Below are positions 41,502-51,692 of a DNA stretch of 64,000 bases, piece by piece. The notes under the pieces were generated by a model. That model did no database searches, was not told where the DNA came from, and worked only from the letters and a program-made list of their open reading frames with translations. Source of the stretch: Loigolactobacillus iwatensis (GTDB lineage Bacteria; Bacillota; Bacilli; Lactobacillales; Lactobacillaceae); the NCBI RefSeq assembly GCF_003950295.1, contig NZ_RHNP01000007.1, positions 1 to 64,000 of the forward strand, written 5' to 3'. Every line of letters begins with the position of its first letter. Position 1 is the first letter of the stretch. Both the position numbers and the translations under genes were made by a program.

Positions 41502-42080
41502 TCAGCTACTTCCTTGATACAAATAGCGCCGTAATTTGGTCCGGCAACGCGCAATTGCACAATTCACCTGACTTTCTGTACAAGCTATCTGTTTTGCGAT
41601 AGCAGGAATCTCAGTCGATTCTAACACCAGTAGCATAACGCGCTGTTCAAATTTTGATAAGCTCTGCCAATACTGAATTAAATCACAATTAATCGTTGCC
41701 CAATCACTAGGTAATGGTCGTAATAATGACTTTTTCAAGTAAGCATTCTCTAAATCAACCTGCTCTACTGGAATTTGCAATCGGTCAACCTGACGCTTTT
41801 GTGCCAACTGACGTCGAATTAAATTAATGATGTGGTGCTGCAACTGCATTTGATAGAAACGCCCAAAACTGAGGTGACTATTATGATCGTACTGTTGCGC
41901 TGAATGATAACAAATAAGACGTGCTTCTTGACACCAATCGTCATAGTCGTAAAGCCTTAAATAATAGCGGTGCTGTAAAGATTTCAATAATGGTAAATAT
42001 TTTTTAAAAAGCCATTCTAGAGCGTCAGAATTGCCACTGGCGGCTACTCGAATAACATCGTCTAAACTGGTCATAAGCAT
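41502..42080 (-). CDS. sigH: Sigma-70 family alternative sigma factor (SigH/ComX-like)
   Basis: A 192-residue short sigma factor. Region 2 is at about 20-75 (DALEWLFKKYLPLLKSLQHR ... DWCQEARLICYHSAQQYD) and region 4 helix-turn-helix at about 150-185 (EIPAIAKQIACTESQVNCAIARCRTKLRRYL). The length and the position next to yacP-rlmB-mrnC-cysS match sigH/comX of lactic acid bacteria, which in some relatives drives late competence genes. The two start codons at 42080 and 42074 both lack a clear binding site, which suggests low translation or an unrecognised control. Confidence 0.85.
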   Translation of the reverse strand: MLMTSLDDVIRVAASGNSDALEWLFKKYLPLLKSLQHRYYLRLYDYDDWCQEARLICYHSAQQYDHNSHLSFGRFYQMQLQHHIINLIRRQLAQKRQVDRLQIPVEQVDLENAYLKKSLLRPLPSDWATINCDLIQYWQSLSKFEQRVMLLVLESTEIPAIAKQIACTESQVNCAIARCRTKLRRYLYQGSS

Positions 42081-42475
42081 ACCAGACGAACGAAAGCATG
42101 TCTTTAGAATAGCAATTGGGAGAGCGCTTCACAAGCGAACGGATGTTTAATTTCCCTGATTTAATTATTAATTTAGCAACTAGTCAGACGTTAAACTCAC
42201 GACGAAACAGAATCGATAATTAGTTCACTTAGGGCTGGATTCTAAAATAATTTACACTAATATTTTCCTGACTAATTTGGTCTAAATATATTTAAAAAAA
42301 CACTGTCGCTCGATCCATTTAATAAGTATTTAGGATCATGTGTAACTAAATAGGCAGTAACTTACTGTCGTTGGCGATTGAACCAAACCAAAATTTAGCA
42401 AGTTAAAGCCGTAGTTTTCGATGCTTAGATCGTAGTTTGAAAAGGCCTAAGTTCCTGTGACCCTCCAGACACGAC
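42081..42475. other. Gene-free region between yacP and sigH
   Basis: AT-rich; it must hold the sigH promoter and the end of the yacP transcript. CCTGACTAAT near 42255 resembles the flank of family A elements. Nothing else is recognisable. Confidence 0.45.
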
Positions 42476-43009
42476 CTAGTCTGCTTTATCGTCCGACAAT
42501 TCATCCCGTAACTTTTCCAGACGGAATAGCTGTTGGTTATTCCAAGGCGAGCGCCGGCGCAATGCAACATCTTGATAATGCTGAGCATCCCGCAAAATTG
42601 CGGATTTAGTTTGTTGAATCACTTTCTTGAATTCTGGAGAAGAGATGCGAATCGCACCCCGAGAAAAAACAGTCCACTGCTCAGCCTGATCACTAGTAAC
42701 AACTGTCACTTGCGTCAAACGATTATTCAATTCACCAGCAATTTTTTCAATGTAACTATCGGCCGTTTGATCCTCTTTAGTCCAAACGACCTCCAAGTTA
42801 TATTGATCATAACGTTGGGTAATCCCAGGCACGTACATCGCATCAAAAACTAAGATAATTCGCGCCTCTTCATACTTGCGATACTCTGCCAACTGCGCCA
42901 ATAGCTGATCACGAGCATCTGCCAAATGATCATCTTGTTTCAACTTGGCTAACTCAGGCCAATTACCAATGACATTGTAGCCATCGACAATCAGAATTTC
43001 ATGCATCAT
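42476..43009 (-). CDS. yacP: NYN-domain endoribonuclease YacP (Rae1)
   Basis: A 177-residue PIN-like NYN nuclease. It begins [20 protein letters not shown] with the first acidic residue, then IILVFDAMYVPG (about 52-63), VVWTKEDQTADSYIEKIAGEL and VTVVTSDQAEQWTVFSRGA with the remaining acidic positions. In B. subtilis the homologue Rae1 cleaves mRNA on the ribosome. The start overlaps the rlmB stop by four bases (ATGA), so translation is coupled. It is the last gene of cysS-mrnC-rlmB-yacP. Confidence 0.93.
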   Translation of the reverse strand: MMHEILIVDGYNVIGNWPELAKLKQDDHLADARDQLLAQLAEYRKYEEARIILVFDAMYVPGITQRYDQYNLEVVWTKEDQTADSYIEKIAGELNNRLTQVTVVTSDQAEQWTVFSRGAIRISSPEFKKVIQQTKSAILRDAQHYQDVALRRRSPWNNQQLFRLEKLRDELSDDKAD

Positions 43010-43806
43010 GATAATTCACCAGCAACCTGCTTGACGTCAAACGCTCGGTAAAGTAATAGCGCACTGGCCACACTAGCATTAAGGCTTTGAACGTGGCCAA
43101 TCATTGGAATGGTGACAATTTCATCCATTTCTTTCTTTAGTAATGGCGAAATTCCTTTACCTTCGTTGCCAATGACAATTGTGATCGCCCCTTTAGCATT
43201 CCACTTACGGTAATCAGTACCGGCCATGTCCGTACCAAATAACCACATTCCCCGCTGTTTCAATTCTTTAGCGGTATTAACCAGGTTAGTCGTCCGGACA
43301 ACTGGAATATGCTCAATTGCTCCCGTGGAGGTTTTGGCTACCGTACTAGTTAGGCCAACCGCTCGGTGCTTTGGAATAATGATGCCATGGACACCGACTG
43401 CATCGGCCGTTCGCATAATTGAACCTAAATTGTGTGGATCCTCAATATTGTCCAACATTAGGAAAAATGGCGGTTGTTTTTTTGCCTCCGCCTTAGCGAA
43501 AAGATCATCAATTGTCGCGTAGGCAAACGGTGAAATTGCCAAAACGACACCCTGATGGTTACCGCGATCACTTAAAGTATCTAGTTTATTTTTGGGTGCC
43601 AACTGAACGGGAATTCGAAGATTCTTGGCCAATTTTTGTAGATCATAAAGCGCATCAGCCTTCATACCTTCTTGCAGGAATATTTTGTTAACCCGCTTAG
43701 CCCCTTCGGTTTTAAGTGTTTCAGCGGCAGCATGCCGGCCAATAACAAAATCACTGGCGTCCGTTTGTGGCTCCCGTGCCGTTTTAGACGTTTGTTCTGG
43801 TTTCAC
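43006..43806 (-). CDS. rlmB: 23S rRNA (guanosine2251-2'-O)-methyltransferase RlmB (TrmH family)
   Basis: A 266-residue SPOUT methyltransferase. A substrate-binding domain ([21 protein letters not shown]) is followed by the knotted catalytic domain with [39 protein letters not shown] and [23 protein letters not shown]. The start is GTG at 43806 with AGGGGGTAAAACAC upstream; the longer frame to 43845 lies inside mrnC. It overlaps the end of mrnC by 23 bases. Confidence 0.93.
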   Translation of the reverse strand: MKPEQTSKTAREPQTDASDFVIGRHAAAETLKTEGAKRVNKIFLQEGMKADALYDLQKLAKNLRIPVQLAPKNKLDTLSDRGNHQGVVLAISPFAYATIDDLFAKAEAKKQPPFFLMLDNIEDPHNLGSIMRTADAVGVHGIIIPKHRAVGLTSTVAKTSTGAIEHIPVVRTTNLVNTAKELKQRGMWLFGTDMAGTDYRKWNAKGAITIVIGNEGKGISPLLKKEMDEIVTIPMIGHVQSLNASVASALLLYRAFDVKQVAGELS

Positions 43807-44209
43807 GTGTTTTACCCCCTTCAACTTGTTGAATACACCAACCAATTAGTTGATCCTGGCGTTTCTTTTGTTCACTTAAGTAGAGGTAACCCATTACTGC
43901 TTCAAAGCCAGTCGAAATGCGGTAAGTGGTTACCCGCGTATTTTTAGCGTGGGTGTGACTATTCGCATTGCGTCCACGTTTATAAAAAGTTAGCTCTTCA
44001 TCCGTTAATTTTTTTTGCTCCAACATTAAACTAATCAAGGCCGCTTGTGCCTTGGCCGAAACATAGTGAGTTGCTTGGTGCTGTAAATGAGTTGGTTTAG
44101 TAAAACCAAGGCTCAGCAAACGCCGCCGAATGTATACTTCATAGATTGCATCGCCAACATACGCTAGGGCAATTCCATTTAACTGATTATAGTCCGTTTG
44201 ATTATCCAT
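43784..44209 (-). CDS. mrnC: Mini-ribonuclease 3
   Basis: A 141-residue RNase III catalytic domain without the double-stranded RNA-binding domain. It matures 23S rRNA. The signature is [19 protein letters not shown] (about 12-30, with the catalytic Asp), followed by [17 protein letters not shown] and [13 protein letters not shown] (second acidic site). The ATG at 44209 overlaps the cysS stop codon by one base and has GGCGGAGGATATA upstream. It precedes rlmB with overlap, giving a tightly coupled four-gene set. Confidence 0.95.
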   Translation of the reverse strand: MDNQTDYNQLNGIALAYVGDAIYEVYIRRRLLSLGFTKPTHLQHQATHYVSAKAQAALISLMLEQKKLTDEELTFYKRGRNANSHTHAKNTRVTTYRISTGFEAVMGYLYLSEQKKRQDQLIGWCIQQVEGGKTRETRTNV

Positions 44210-45618
44210 TATATCCTCCGCCAACGAGTTCCTTGCGCCGTATCTTCCAGCGCAATTCCTTGTTCTTTTAATTCATCACGTATTTCATCACTGCGCGCAT
44301 AATCCTTATTAGTGCGGGCCGTGTTGCGATCCTCAATAAGTTGTTCGACCTCAGCATCTAATAAACCAGCGGCCTTAAAGTGCACACCAAAAATCTGCAA
44401 CCAAGAAATAAACGCATCCCGTAACTGCATCAAGGTTGCTTTAGTCACTTGGGGCTGTTCCGTGTAAACATTTATTAATTTGGCCAGTTCATAAACAGTC
44501 GTCATACCATTTTGGACGTTAAAATCATCATCCATCTCAGTGATAAACTTAGCTTCCAGCTCTTTAAGTTGTTTGGCTACTGATTGGGCCATGTCACCTT
44601 CAATAGCGTCTTTAAACCGATAATTTAAATTACCAAAGGCATTGCGCAGCTTAGTCAGATTATTTGCGGCTTCATTAACTGTGCTATCACTATAACGAAT
44701 CGGCCGCCGATATTGAGTTGTTGCCATAAAAAAGCGCAAAACTTGGGGGTCAACCTTTTGAATTAAATCATGAACGGTCACAAAATTTCCCAGCGACTTA
44801 CTCATTTTTTCGTCATCATCACCAATTGTTACAAACCCATTGTGCATCCAATAATTAGCAAATTTCTTACCTGTTTTAGCCTCACTTTGCGCAATTTCAT
44901 TTTCATGGTGGGGAAATTCCAAATCCTGACCACCACCATGAATATCAATCGTCTCGCCTAAATACTTAGTAGCCATTACTGAACACTCAATGTGCCAGCC
45001 AGGACGACCATTTCCCCAGGGTGATTGCCATGAAATCTCGTCAGTCTTTGCGGCCTTCCATAAAGCAAAATCAACAGGGTCCTCTTTGCGTGCAGTTTCT
45101 TCATCATTAACGTGCTCACTGGCACCTTGTTCTAACTCATCAATGTTTTGATCAGACAGTTCACCGTAATGCTTAAACTTCCGCGCCCGGTAATAAACAT
45201 CACCGGCCGTTTCATACGCATAGTCTTTAGCAATTAAAACTTCAATGAAATCAATAATTGATTTAATATTTTCTGTCGCCCGTGGATGATGAGTGGCCGG
45301 TTCAATATTTAACGCCTTAGTATCTTCCATAAAGGCGGCAATAAATTTATCCGCTAATTCTGGTACAGTGATTCCATCTTTCTTAGCCTGTTTGATCATT
45401 TTATCGTCCACATCGGTAAAATTAGAGACGTAATTAACTTTATAACCACGATACTCAAAATAACGACGAATTGTGTCAAAGGCAACCGCAGAACGAGCAT
45501 TACCAATGTGAATGTAGTTATAAACGGTTGGCCCACAAACGTACATATTAATTTGATGTGGTTTGATTGATTTAAATATTTCTTTTTCACGCGTTAAAGT
45601 ATTAAAAACTTTAATCAT
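44209..45618 (-). CDS. cysS: Cysteine--tRNA ligase
   Basis: A 469-residue class I synthetase. HIGN (in [16 protein letters not shown]) and KMSKS ([10 protein letters not shown]) are present. The zinc site includes C28 (MYVCGPT) with HIECSVMA and [10 protein letters not shown]. The C-terminal anticodon-binding part ends [23 protein letters not shown] as in the family. It lies upstream of mrnC with a one-base overlap. Upstream is a 500-base gap with a family B element, and I see no T-box. Confidence 0.97.
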   Translation of the reverse strand: MIKVFNTLTREKEIFKSIKPHQINMYVCGPTVYNYIHIGNARSAVAFDTIRRYFEYRGYKVNYVSNFTDVDDKMIKQAKKDGITVPELADKFIAAFMEDTKALNIEPATHHPRATENIKSIIDFIEVLIAKDYAYETAGDVYYRARKFKHYGELSDQNIDELEQGASEHVNDEETARKEDPVDFALWKAAKTDEISWQSPWGNGRPGWHIECSVMATKYLGETIDIHGGGQDLEFPHHENEIAQSEAKTGKKFANYWMHNGFVTIGDDDEKMSKSLGNFVTVHDLIQKVDPQVLRFFMATTQYRRPIRYSDSTVNEAANNLTKLRNAFGNLNYRFKDAIEGDMAQSVAKQLKELEAKFITEMDDDFNVQNGMTTVYELAKLINVYTEQPQVTKATLMQLRDAFISWLQIFGVHFKAAGLLDAEVEQLIEDRNTARTNKDYARSDEIRDELKEQGIALEDTAQGTRWRRI

Positions 45619-45920
45619 TTAGGTTGTTCCCCCTTTTAACGACTGCATTAGCGATTAAAATAACTATACCCTTATCATACTAGGTGTCCCGGCCGATGCC
45701 AATTATTTCTCAACGAGTGTTTTAAAATGTATTCAAATTATGAATTCATTGCGTCAATTTTAACCATAATGAATCATTGTAGCCTTCAATCGTTATTATG
45801 AACTAATCTCTGAAGACGTGTTAACCGTGTTGGGACAACAAGCAACAGTTCCTTCCAACGCATACTCGCTAAATTGATTGGGACACTCAGCAAAAACCAG
45901 CTAGCATTAGCCCTGTAATA
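45619..45920. other. Intergenic region upstream of cysS, no gene seen
   Basis: It should hold the cysS promoter; no T-box, tRNA or repeat unit is recognisable between 45619 and the family B element. Confidence 0.45.
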
Positions 45921-46098
45921 AAGAATAAGAGGTTGGGATTTACCCCCAACCTCTTATTCTTTCCAAGTATTACACTAGAACGGGCGTCAAAAGTCCGGGT
46001 TCACGCGTCCAACTACAGCTAATTCAACACCGATAGTACTGTTATTAGATTAGTTTATACTACGTAGTAAACCCAAAACTAACTTTTGTCCCATTCCT
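45921..46098 (-). repeat. Family B terminator-linked element, full copy
   Basis: On the minus strand it starts GGAATGGGACAAAAGTTAGT, TTTGGGTTTACTACGTAG, then TAGCTGTAGTTGGACGCGTG, ACCCGGACTTTTGACG and CGTTCTAGTGTAATACTTGG. It ends with the hairpin AAGAATAAGAGGTTGGG / CCCAACCTCTTATTCTT. It lies directly after gltX and probably serves as its terminator. Confidence 0.82.
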
Positions 46099-46125
46099 TT
46101 ATAAATCACTAAAATTATCAGTATT

Positions 46126-47616
46126 TTAGTCGGTCAATTCCTTCAACGTTACTTCTAAATGGTGTAACGTTTTCTCACGGCCGAGTAATTCAATGGATTC
46201 AGCAATCTGGGGCCCATGCATTTCGCGAGTTGTGGCAATCCGAATTGGCATGTACAATTGCCGTCCCTTTACGCCGGTCTCCTTACGAACTGCTTGGATA
46301 ACGTTGTTAATCTCAGTGGCATCAAAAATTTTGATTTCCTTAACCAATTTTGCAAAATGCTGTAAAACAGTTGGCGCTGATTCAACCGCTAATTCTTTTT
46401 TAGCATCATCATCAAGTGCCGGTGGCTCAGTGAAGAAAACATCTGATTCTTCAACAACTTGGGCCGCATAACTCATTTGGTCATGGTACAAACTAGTAAG
46501 CATCCGTGCCCATTCAATCGTCTTTGTATCCGGATTTTCTGGTAAACGGCCAGCTTTGATCAATTGATACAGAACTAGGTCCGTTACTCGGCTATCATCA
46601 GTCTTCTTCATGTATTGATTGTTAACCCACTCTAACTTCTTTGCATCAAATTTGGCTGGCGAGCGACTCAAGCGATTAGGATCAAACATCTTAATTAATT
46701 GCTTTTGGGTAAAAATCTCATCTTCCCCAACTGGCGACCAGCCAAGTAAAGTAATGAAGTTAAACATACCTTCTGGCAAATAACCTAATTCACGGTATTG
46801 TTCAATAAACTGTAAAGTTGACTCATCACGCTTAGATAACTTCTTACCAGTCAACGTATTGATAATTAAGGTCATGTGGCCAAAAACTGGTGGTTCCCAA
46901 TTAAAGGCTTCGTAAATCATTAATTGTTTTGGCGTATTAGCAATATGATCATCCCCACGCAAAACGTGACTAATTTTCATCAAATGATCATCGACAACGA
47001 CGGCAAAGTTATAAGTTGGCATGCCATCACGCTTTAAAATGACAAAATCGCCCCCAATGGAGTCAGAATCAAATTCAATGTGACCCTTTACCATATCCTC
47101 AAATTCGTATTTTTTATGAACAGGAACGTGAAAACGAATAACTGGCGTAACCCCTTTGGCCTTAGCGGCATCAATCTTAGCCTGCTTTTCTTCAGCACTT
47201 AGGCCTGCATATTCATCTTCATAGTGCGGCATTTCTTTGCGTGCTTTTTGAGCCTCACGTTGTTCCTTTAGTTCATCCTCAGTAATGTAAGATTCATAAG
47301 CCAAGCCACGATCAAGTAAATCTTGAATCAATGGTAGGTAAATCTCTTTACGTTCTGATTGCCGGTATGGGCCAACATCACCTGGTTTGTCAGGACCTTC
47401 ATCCCAATCAATCCCAAGCCATTTTAGCATCGTTAACTGACTCTTTTCGCCGCCTTCAACGTTCCGCTTTGTATCCGTATCTTCAATCCGAATAATAAAC
47501 TTCCCGTTATTATGTCGTGCAAAAAGATAGTTGAATAATGCTGTTCGGGCATTACCGATGTGTAAGTGGCCTGTCGGACTCGGTGCATACCGCACGCGAA
47601 TTTGTTTGTCTGCCAA
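46126..47616 (-). CDS. gltX: Glutamate--tRNA ligase
   Basis: A 496-residue class I synthetase with HIGH as HIGN in [17 protein letters not shown] (about 11-27) and the KMSKS variant KKLSKRDES. Also visible are [21 protein letters not shown] and the C-terminal anticodon-binding helical domain. It is probably non-discriminating, as in most Firmicutes that use GatCAB. The leader carries a small hairpin TTGCGG / CCGCAA (47642-47666). A family B element follows the gene. Confidence 0.97.
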   Translation of the reverse strand: MADKQIRVRYAPSPTGHLHIGNARTALFNYLFARHNNGKFIIRIEDTDTKRNVEGGEKSQLTMLKWLGIDWDEGPDKPGDVGPYRQSERKEIYLPLIQDLLDRGLAYESYITEDELKEQREAQKARKEMPHYEDEYAGLSAEEKQAKIDAAKAKGVTPVIRFHVPVHKKYEFEDMVKGHIEFDSDSIGGDFVILKRDGMPTYNFAVVVDDHLMKISHVLRGDDHIANTPKQLMIYEAFNWEPPVFGHMTLIINTLTGKKLSKRDESTLQFIEQYRELGYLPEGMFNFITLLGWSPVGEDEIFTQKQLIKMFDPNRLSRSPAKFDAKKLEWVNNQYMKKTDDSRVTDLVLYQLIKAGRLPENPDTKTIEWARMLTSLYHDQMSYAAQVVEESDVFFTEPPALDDDAKKELAVESAPTVLQHFAKLVKEIKIFDATEINNVIQAVRKETGVKGRQLYMPIRIATTREMHGPQIAESIELLGREKTLHHLEVTLKELTD

Positions 47617-47641
47617 TTTAATTCCCGCCTCTTTTTTAATT

Positions 47642-47666
47642 TTGCGGTCCCATATTCTGGCCGCAA
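47642..47666 (-). other. Hairpin in the gltX leader
   Basis: The minus strand TTGCGG, 13-base loop, CCGCAA lies about 25 bases before the gltX start. The loop end reads TGGGACCGC, which resembles the T-box core, but there is no room for the rest of a T-box. Confidence 0.4.
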
Positions 47667-47739
47667 TTGCCCTTTTATTGTACCTGTTTAGTTAGTTACT
47701 TGTAAAGGTACCCGTTTCTTATTTCCCGGGAAATACAGC

Positions 47740-48876
47740 CTAGTCTTTGTTCTTTTCGCGAATCCCTTTTTGTGCATGTGCCGGCCTAGCAAAAATCATT
47801 CGCCCAGCCGCTGTTTGCAAGGCACTAGTTACAATAACCTCTAACTTTTTATTCATGTAGAATTGCCCGTCTTCAACAACAATCATAGTTCCGTCATCCA
47901 AATAGGCAACTCCTTGTTGGCGCTCAGTTCCTGATTTAACAACCGTGACGGTCATTCCATCACCAGGGATAACTACTGGTTTTAATGTATTTGCTAACTC
48001 ATTAATATTCAAAACCGGAACATTTTGAAATTCACTCACTTTATTCAGGTTAAAATCATTGGTTACCACAATCGCATCCAATAATTTGGCCAGTTTAATC
48101 AACTTACCATCGACCTCAGTTAGATCCTCAAAATCGCCATCATACATTTCAACTGGCATTGCATCAGTCTTTTGAAGATCATTTAAAATATCTAATCCCC
48201 GCCGACCTTTGGCCCGTTTTAGCGAATCCGCCGAATCAGCAATTAGCTGCAATTCATGCAGCACAAAATTGGGGATTAATAAAGTTCCTTCAAGGAAGCC
48301 CGTTTTGGCAATCTCATAAATCCGGCCATCAATAATAACGCTGGTGTCTAAAATCTTGTATTTATGAAAGTTATCGTCAACCTTACGTTCCAAAACTTTA
48401 TCATCTGGAGATTCAATAACTTGCTTCTTTCCCCGTGACTGAAATAATTTACGCCAATCTTCAGTTCGGGTTGTTCCAACTCGAAAACCTAAATAGCCTA
48501 AAACTAACATGATAATAATTGGTGCCACCGTGTTAAATACAAAAAAGTTCATTCGGTACAATGGAATCGAAATGATGTTAGCCAATATTAGGCCAATAAT
48601 CGTCGAAATACTGCCGAATAAAACATAAACTGGTGACTGTTTGCTAATAAAGCTCTCCGTTCGTTTAAAAAATTGATCGGCTAAACGAACAATAGGTCCG
48701 GTAATTGCGAATGATAGCAGGTAAAACAGTGCTGCCCCGATTAACAGGTCAGTCACTACGTTATTTAAATAATGAACTTGGACCAGACCAGTTATTTGCC
48801 ATAAAATTGGTAGAGCAGTTGCTCCCAGTGAGGCACCAATTAAAACTAATAGAATAGTTACAATTCGTTTACGCAT
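47740..48876 (-). CDS. yacL: PIN/TRAM-domain membrane protein YacL
   Basis: A 378-residue protein with four N-terminal membrane segments (about 5-115), a cytoplasmic PIN nuclease-like domain from KILDTSVIIDGRIYEIAKTG (about 175) with LKRAKGRRGLDIL, VVTNDFNLNKVSEFQN and further acidic residues, and a C-terminal TRAM domain with GVAYLDDGTMIVVEDG. The activity is unproven. I chose the ATG at 48876 with AAAGGAGGAATATT upstream; the longer frame begins at an upstream position without support. It follows radA by about 90 bases. Confidence 0.9.
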   Translation of the reverse strand: MRKRIVTILLVLIGASLGATALPILWQITGLVQVHYLNNVVTDLLIGAALFYLLSFAITGPIVRLADQFFKRTESFISKQSPVYVLFGSISTIIGLILANIISIPLYRMNFFVFNTVAPIIIMLVLGYLGFRVGTTRTEDWRKLFQSRGKKQVIESPDDKVLERKVDDNFHKYKILDTSVIIDGRIYEIAKTGFLEGTLLIPNFVLHELQLIADSADSLKRAKGRRGLDILNDLQKTDAMPVEMYDGDFEDLTEVDGKLIKLAKLLDAIVVTNDFNLNKVSEFQNVPVLNINELANTLKPVVIPGDGMTVTVVKSGTERQQGVAYLDDGTMIVVEDGQFYMNKKLEVIVTSALQTAAGRMIFARPAHAQKGIREKNKD

Positions 48877-48968
48877 AATATTCCTCCTTTCCAAGGTGTG
48901 TTCCAAAACTATTTTTGCTAGAGCCACTTGGCCATTACGTTACAAGGATAAAAGCTGGTCAAATTTTT

Positions 48969-50339
48969 CTAACTAAATGCTTTTTTCAAGGCCTCCGCAA
49001 TTGTCGTGACAGTAATAATCTGAATTGACTTAGGAACTTCAACATCTTTCATATTATTGCGCGGTACAAAAGCACGTTTAAAGCCAAGCTTAGCTGCTTC
49101 CTTAATTCGCTGTTCAATTCGATTAACGCTCCGAATCTCTCCAGTCAAGCCAATTTCACCAATAAAGCAATCCGTTGGTCTCGTTTCCTTATCGCGGTAT
49201 GATGAAGCAACACTAACCGCAATTGCTAAGTCAATTGCTGGCTCGTCAAGCTTAACGCCACCGGCGGCCTTTAAATAAGCATCCTGATTCTGCAACATAA
49301 GATTAGCCCGTTTCTCTAGTACTGCCATAATTAAGGCCGCTCGGTTATGGTCAAGCCCAGTAGTGGTTCGCTTAGCATTACCAAAAACTGTTGGCGTCAC
49401 TAACGCCTGAATTTCAACTAAAATTGGTCGTGTTCCCTCTAATGATACAACTACTGCCGATCCTGTAGCTCCTTCTAGTCGTTCTTCAAGAAAAATCTCC
49501 GAGGGGTTTTTAACTTCGTGTAGGCCGCCATTACGCATTTCAAAAATACCAATTTCATTAGTTGATCCAAAGCGATTTTTAACTGCCCGTAAAATTCGGA
49601 AGGTTCGGTTCCGATCGCCTTCAAAGTATAAAACTGTATCAACCATGTGCTCCAGTATTTTCGGACCCGCAATTGAACCATCTTTTGTGACGTGACCAAC
49701 AATAAAAATCGTGATTTGGTTTTGCTTAGCCAATTTCATCAACTCAGCGGTAACTTCACGAACTTGTGAAACACTACCGACAACTGAGCTTAATTCTGGT
49801 TCTTGCATGGTTTGAATTGAATCAATAATGACATAGGCTGGCTTCAGTTCATTAATCTGTTGTTTGATACTGACCATATCCGTTTCCGGGTATAAATACA
49901 GACCTTGCCCCGAAACGCCTAATCGTCCGGCGCGCATTTTAATTTGCGAGGCACTTTCTTCACCGGAAACGTAAAGTACCCGCTCACCTAACTCACTTAA
50001 TTGACCAGAAACCTGGAGTAACAAAGTTGATTTACCAATCCCCGGATCACCACCAACCAGCACTAAAGAACCAGGAACAATTCCACCACCCAGTACGCGA
50101 TTTAATTCAACCATTTTCGTCTTAATACGTGGTTCTTTTTCAATGTTAACTTGATTCATTAATTCCGGCTTAGACACCTTACCCGCCAAATTAGTCTGAG
50201 CATTGGCCACCGGCTTTTTAGCCGCAACTAACTCTTCAACCATCTGATTCCAGGCCCCACAGTTTGGGCAACGGCCTAAAAAGCGTGGTGAAATATAGCC
50301 ACAGCTTTGGCAAACATATTGTGTTTTTTGTTTTGCCAC
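48969..50339 (-). CDS. radA: DNA repair protein RadA
   Basis: A 456-residue RecA-like helicase. The C4 zinc finger has C10, C13, C24 and C27. Walker [12 protein letters not shown] lies near 95-105, the RadA-specific KNRFG in [13 protein letters not shown] near 255, and a C-terminal Lon-protease-like domain contains [20 protein letters not shown] and [18 protein letters not shown]. It promotes branch migration in recombination. The order dut-radA-yacL-gltX-cysS is conserved in lactic acid bacteria. Confidence 0.97.
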   Translation of the reverse strand: MAKQKTQYVCQSCGYISPRFLGRCPNCGAWNQMVEELVAAKKPVANAQTNLAGKVSKPELMNQVNIEKEPRIKTKMVELNRVLGGGIVPGSLVLVGGDPGIGKSTLLLQVSGQLSELGERVLYVSGEESASQIKMRAGRLGVSGQGLYLYPETDMVSIKQQINELKPAYVIIDSIQTMQEPELSSVVGSVSQVREVTAELMKLAKQNQITIFIVGHVTKDGSIAGPKILEHMVDTVLYFEGDRNRTFRILRAVKNRFGSTNEIGIFEMRNGGLHEVKNPSEIFLEERLEGATGSAVVVSLEGTRPILVEIQALVTPTVFGNAKRTTTGLDHNRAALIMAVLEKRANLMLQNQDAYLKAAGGVKLDEPAIDLAIAVSVASSYRDKETRPTDCFIGEIGLTGEIRSVNRIEQRIKEAAKLGFKRAFVPRNNMKDVEVPKSIQIITVTTIAEALKKAFS

Positions 50340-50618
50340 AAAATAGCCCCTTTCTACGACATTACTGCTTCATTCAAAAATTATTTAAAAAATAGTTGTT
50401 GCATTGGTTTAATCAACAACTGAAAGTAAATGGCTGCTTGTTAACAACCGATAACTGACTTTAATGATACGATCAAATCCAAGTAGCAACGCTTTGCCGG
50501 CCATTTTTGTACTAGAACAGTCACAAAATTACGCATAAAAATAATTTTCAAATACACCTTAGTTTACCATAAATTAAACAGGCTTAATACGGCGCAAGAC
50601 TGAGTTTTGCCTGCTACT

Positions 50619-51158
50619 TTAGCGTCCTGATGAGCCAAAACCACCTAGCCGTTCTCCGGCACCGCCATCATCTTGATCACTTTTAAGGTAAGGCATGAAA
50701 ATTCCTTGACCAATTCGTTCACCTTTTTTTATCACTAAATCACGTACCCCTAAATTAATCAACTGGAAGAAGATCTCGCCTTCGTTTTGATCATTATTGT
50801 AGTAATCAGCGTCAATCACGCCAACGCCATTGGGTAAAATCAGACCGCGTTTTAGCGGATTACTTGAACGGTTGGCCAAGATTAAAACTTCGTCCTCTTG
50901 CATATAGGCCTTAATGCCCGTGGGGACCAAGCGGGGTTTTAAAACTTTAGTTGCCTGCATGTAATCTTCATCCTTTAACGGCGTTCCCTGCTTGAGTTGC
51001 CAAAACAATTTCACAAAGCTATTTTTCCAAATACTTGGTAAAGTAAAATCTTCTGCTGCAGCAAAATCATAGCCCGCTGCCTGTTTAGTTGATCGTTTAG
51101 GTAAAGTTAGCTCTTGTCCTTGGTACCGTTCTACAATTCCAAATCCACGTTTTTCCAC
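50619..51158 (-). CDS. dut: dUTP diphosphatase
   Basis: A 179-residue trimeric dUTPase. Motifs include AAGYDFAAAE, RSSNPLKRGLILPNGVGVIDADYY (motifs 2-3, with the catalytic Asp) and the C-terminal P-loop-like GGAGERLGGFGSSGR. An insert of about 30 residues (LPSIWKNSFVKLFWQLKQGT, about 40-70) makes it longer than the 150-residue norm; this form is usual in lactobacilli. The start is GTG at 51158 with AAGGGAGCGATTAAA upstream. It lies upstream of radA after a 280-base gap. Confidence 0.93.
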   Translation of the reverse strand: MEKRGFGIVERYQGQELTLPKRSTKQAAGYDFAAAEDFTLPSIWKNSFVKLFWQLKQGTPLKDEDYMQATKVLKPRLVPTGIKAYMQEDEVLILANRSSNPLKRGLILPNGVGVIDADYYNNDQNEGEIFFQLINLGVRDLVIKKGERIGQGIFMPYLKSDQDDGGAGERLGGFGSSGR

Positions 51159-51305
51159 TTTAATCGCTCCCTTAATTTTAAAAACTTGTTCTATCATAGC
51201 ATGTTTTTTTAGTTCTCTGATCACCAATTTATGTAAACCCTTTCTTGCCTTTAACTCGCGAATCTTTTAAACTGAAGTTAGAAACAGAAAGTGAGGCTGA
51301 CTACA

Positions 51306-51584
51306 ATGGAATTTCAATACGAACCTGGACGTTACTTCAAAAATGATGATGCCGGTCGTTTAATTGCTGAAATTACTTTTCAAGAATTACACGATGGGAC
51401 GGTCTACGCAATTGATCATACCTTTGTCCGCGATGATCACCGCGGACAAGGAATCGCCAGTCAATTAGTTAAGGCCGTCATCCAGCGTGCACAAGCCAGT
51501 AACGTTAAAATTATGCCAATCTGTTCTTACGCTAAATCCTTCTTCGAACGCAAACCAGAATACCAGGGACTACTCGCCAAATAG
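51306..51584 (+). CDS. Small GNAT-type N-acetyltransferase (YjdJ-like)
   Basis: A 92-residue minimal acetyltransferase. The acetyl-CoA loop DDHRGQGIASQLVKAVI (about 43-59) is the RGQGIA signature, and the C-terminal MPICSYAKSFFERKPEYQGLL is typical of this short family. The substrate is unknown. The ATG at 51306 has GTGAGG upstream; the longer frame adds five residues. It is divergent from dut and is followed by pepC. Confidence 0.88.
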   Translation: MEFQYEPGRYFKNDDAGRLIAEITFQELHDGTVYAIDHTFVRDDHRGQGIASQLVKAVIQRAQASNVKIMPICSYAKSFFERKPEYQGLLAK

Positions 51585-51692
51585 AAAGTATTCGAAGTTT
51601 ACTATTAGCCTTAATTGTACTAGAATAATGGCATTCTAACGTATTTTGAATCTGTTATTTAGATTTAAAATGGATTAAGGAGAGTGACTAAA

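Noticed and set aside
47617-47739. T-box before gltX
   Set aside because: Only a TGGGACCGC-like piece is present; the 120-bp gap cannot hold stem I and the specifier.
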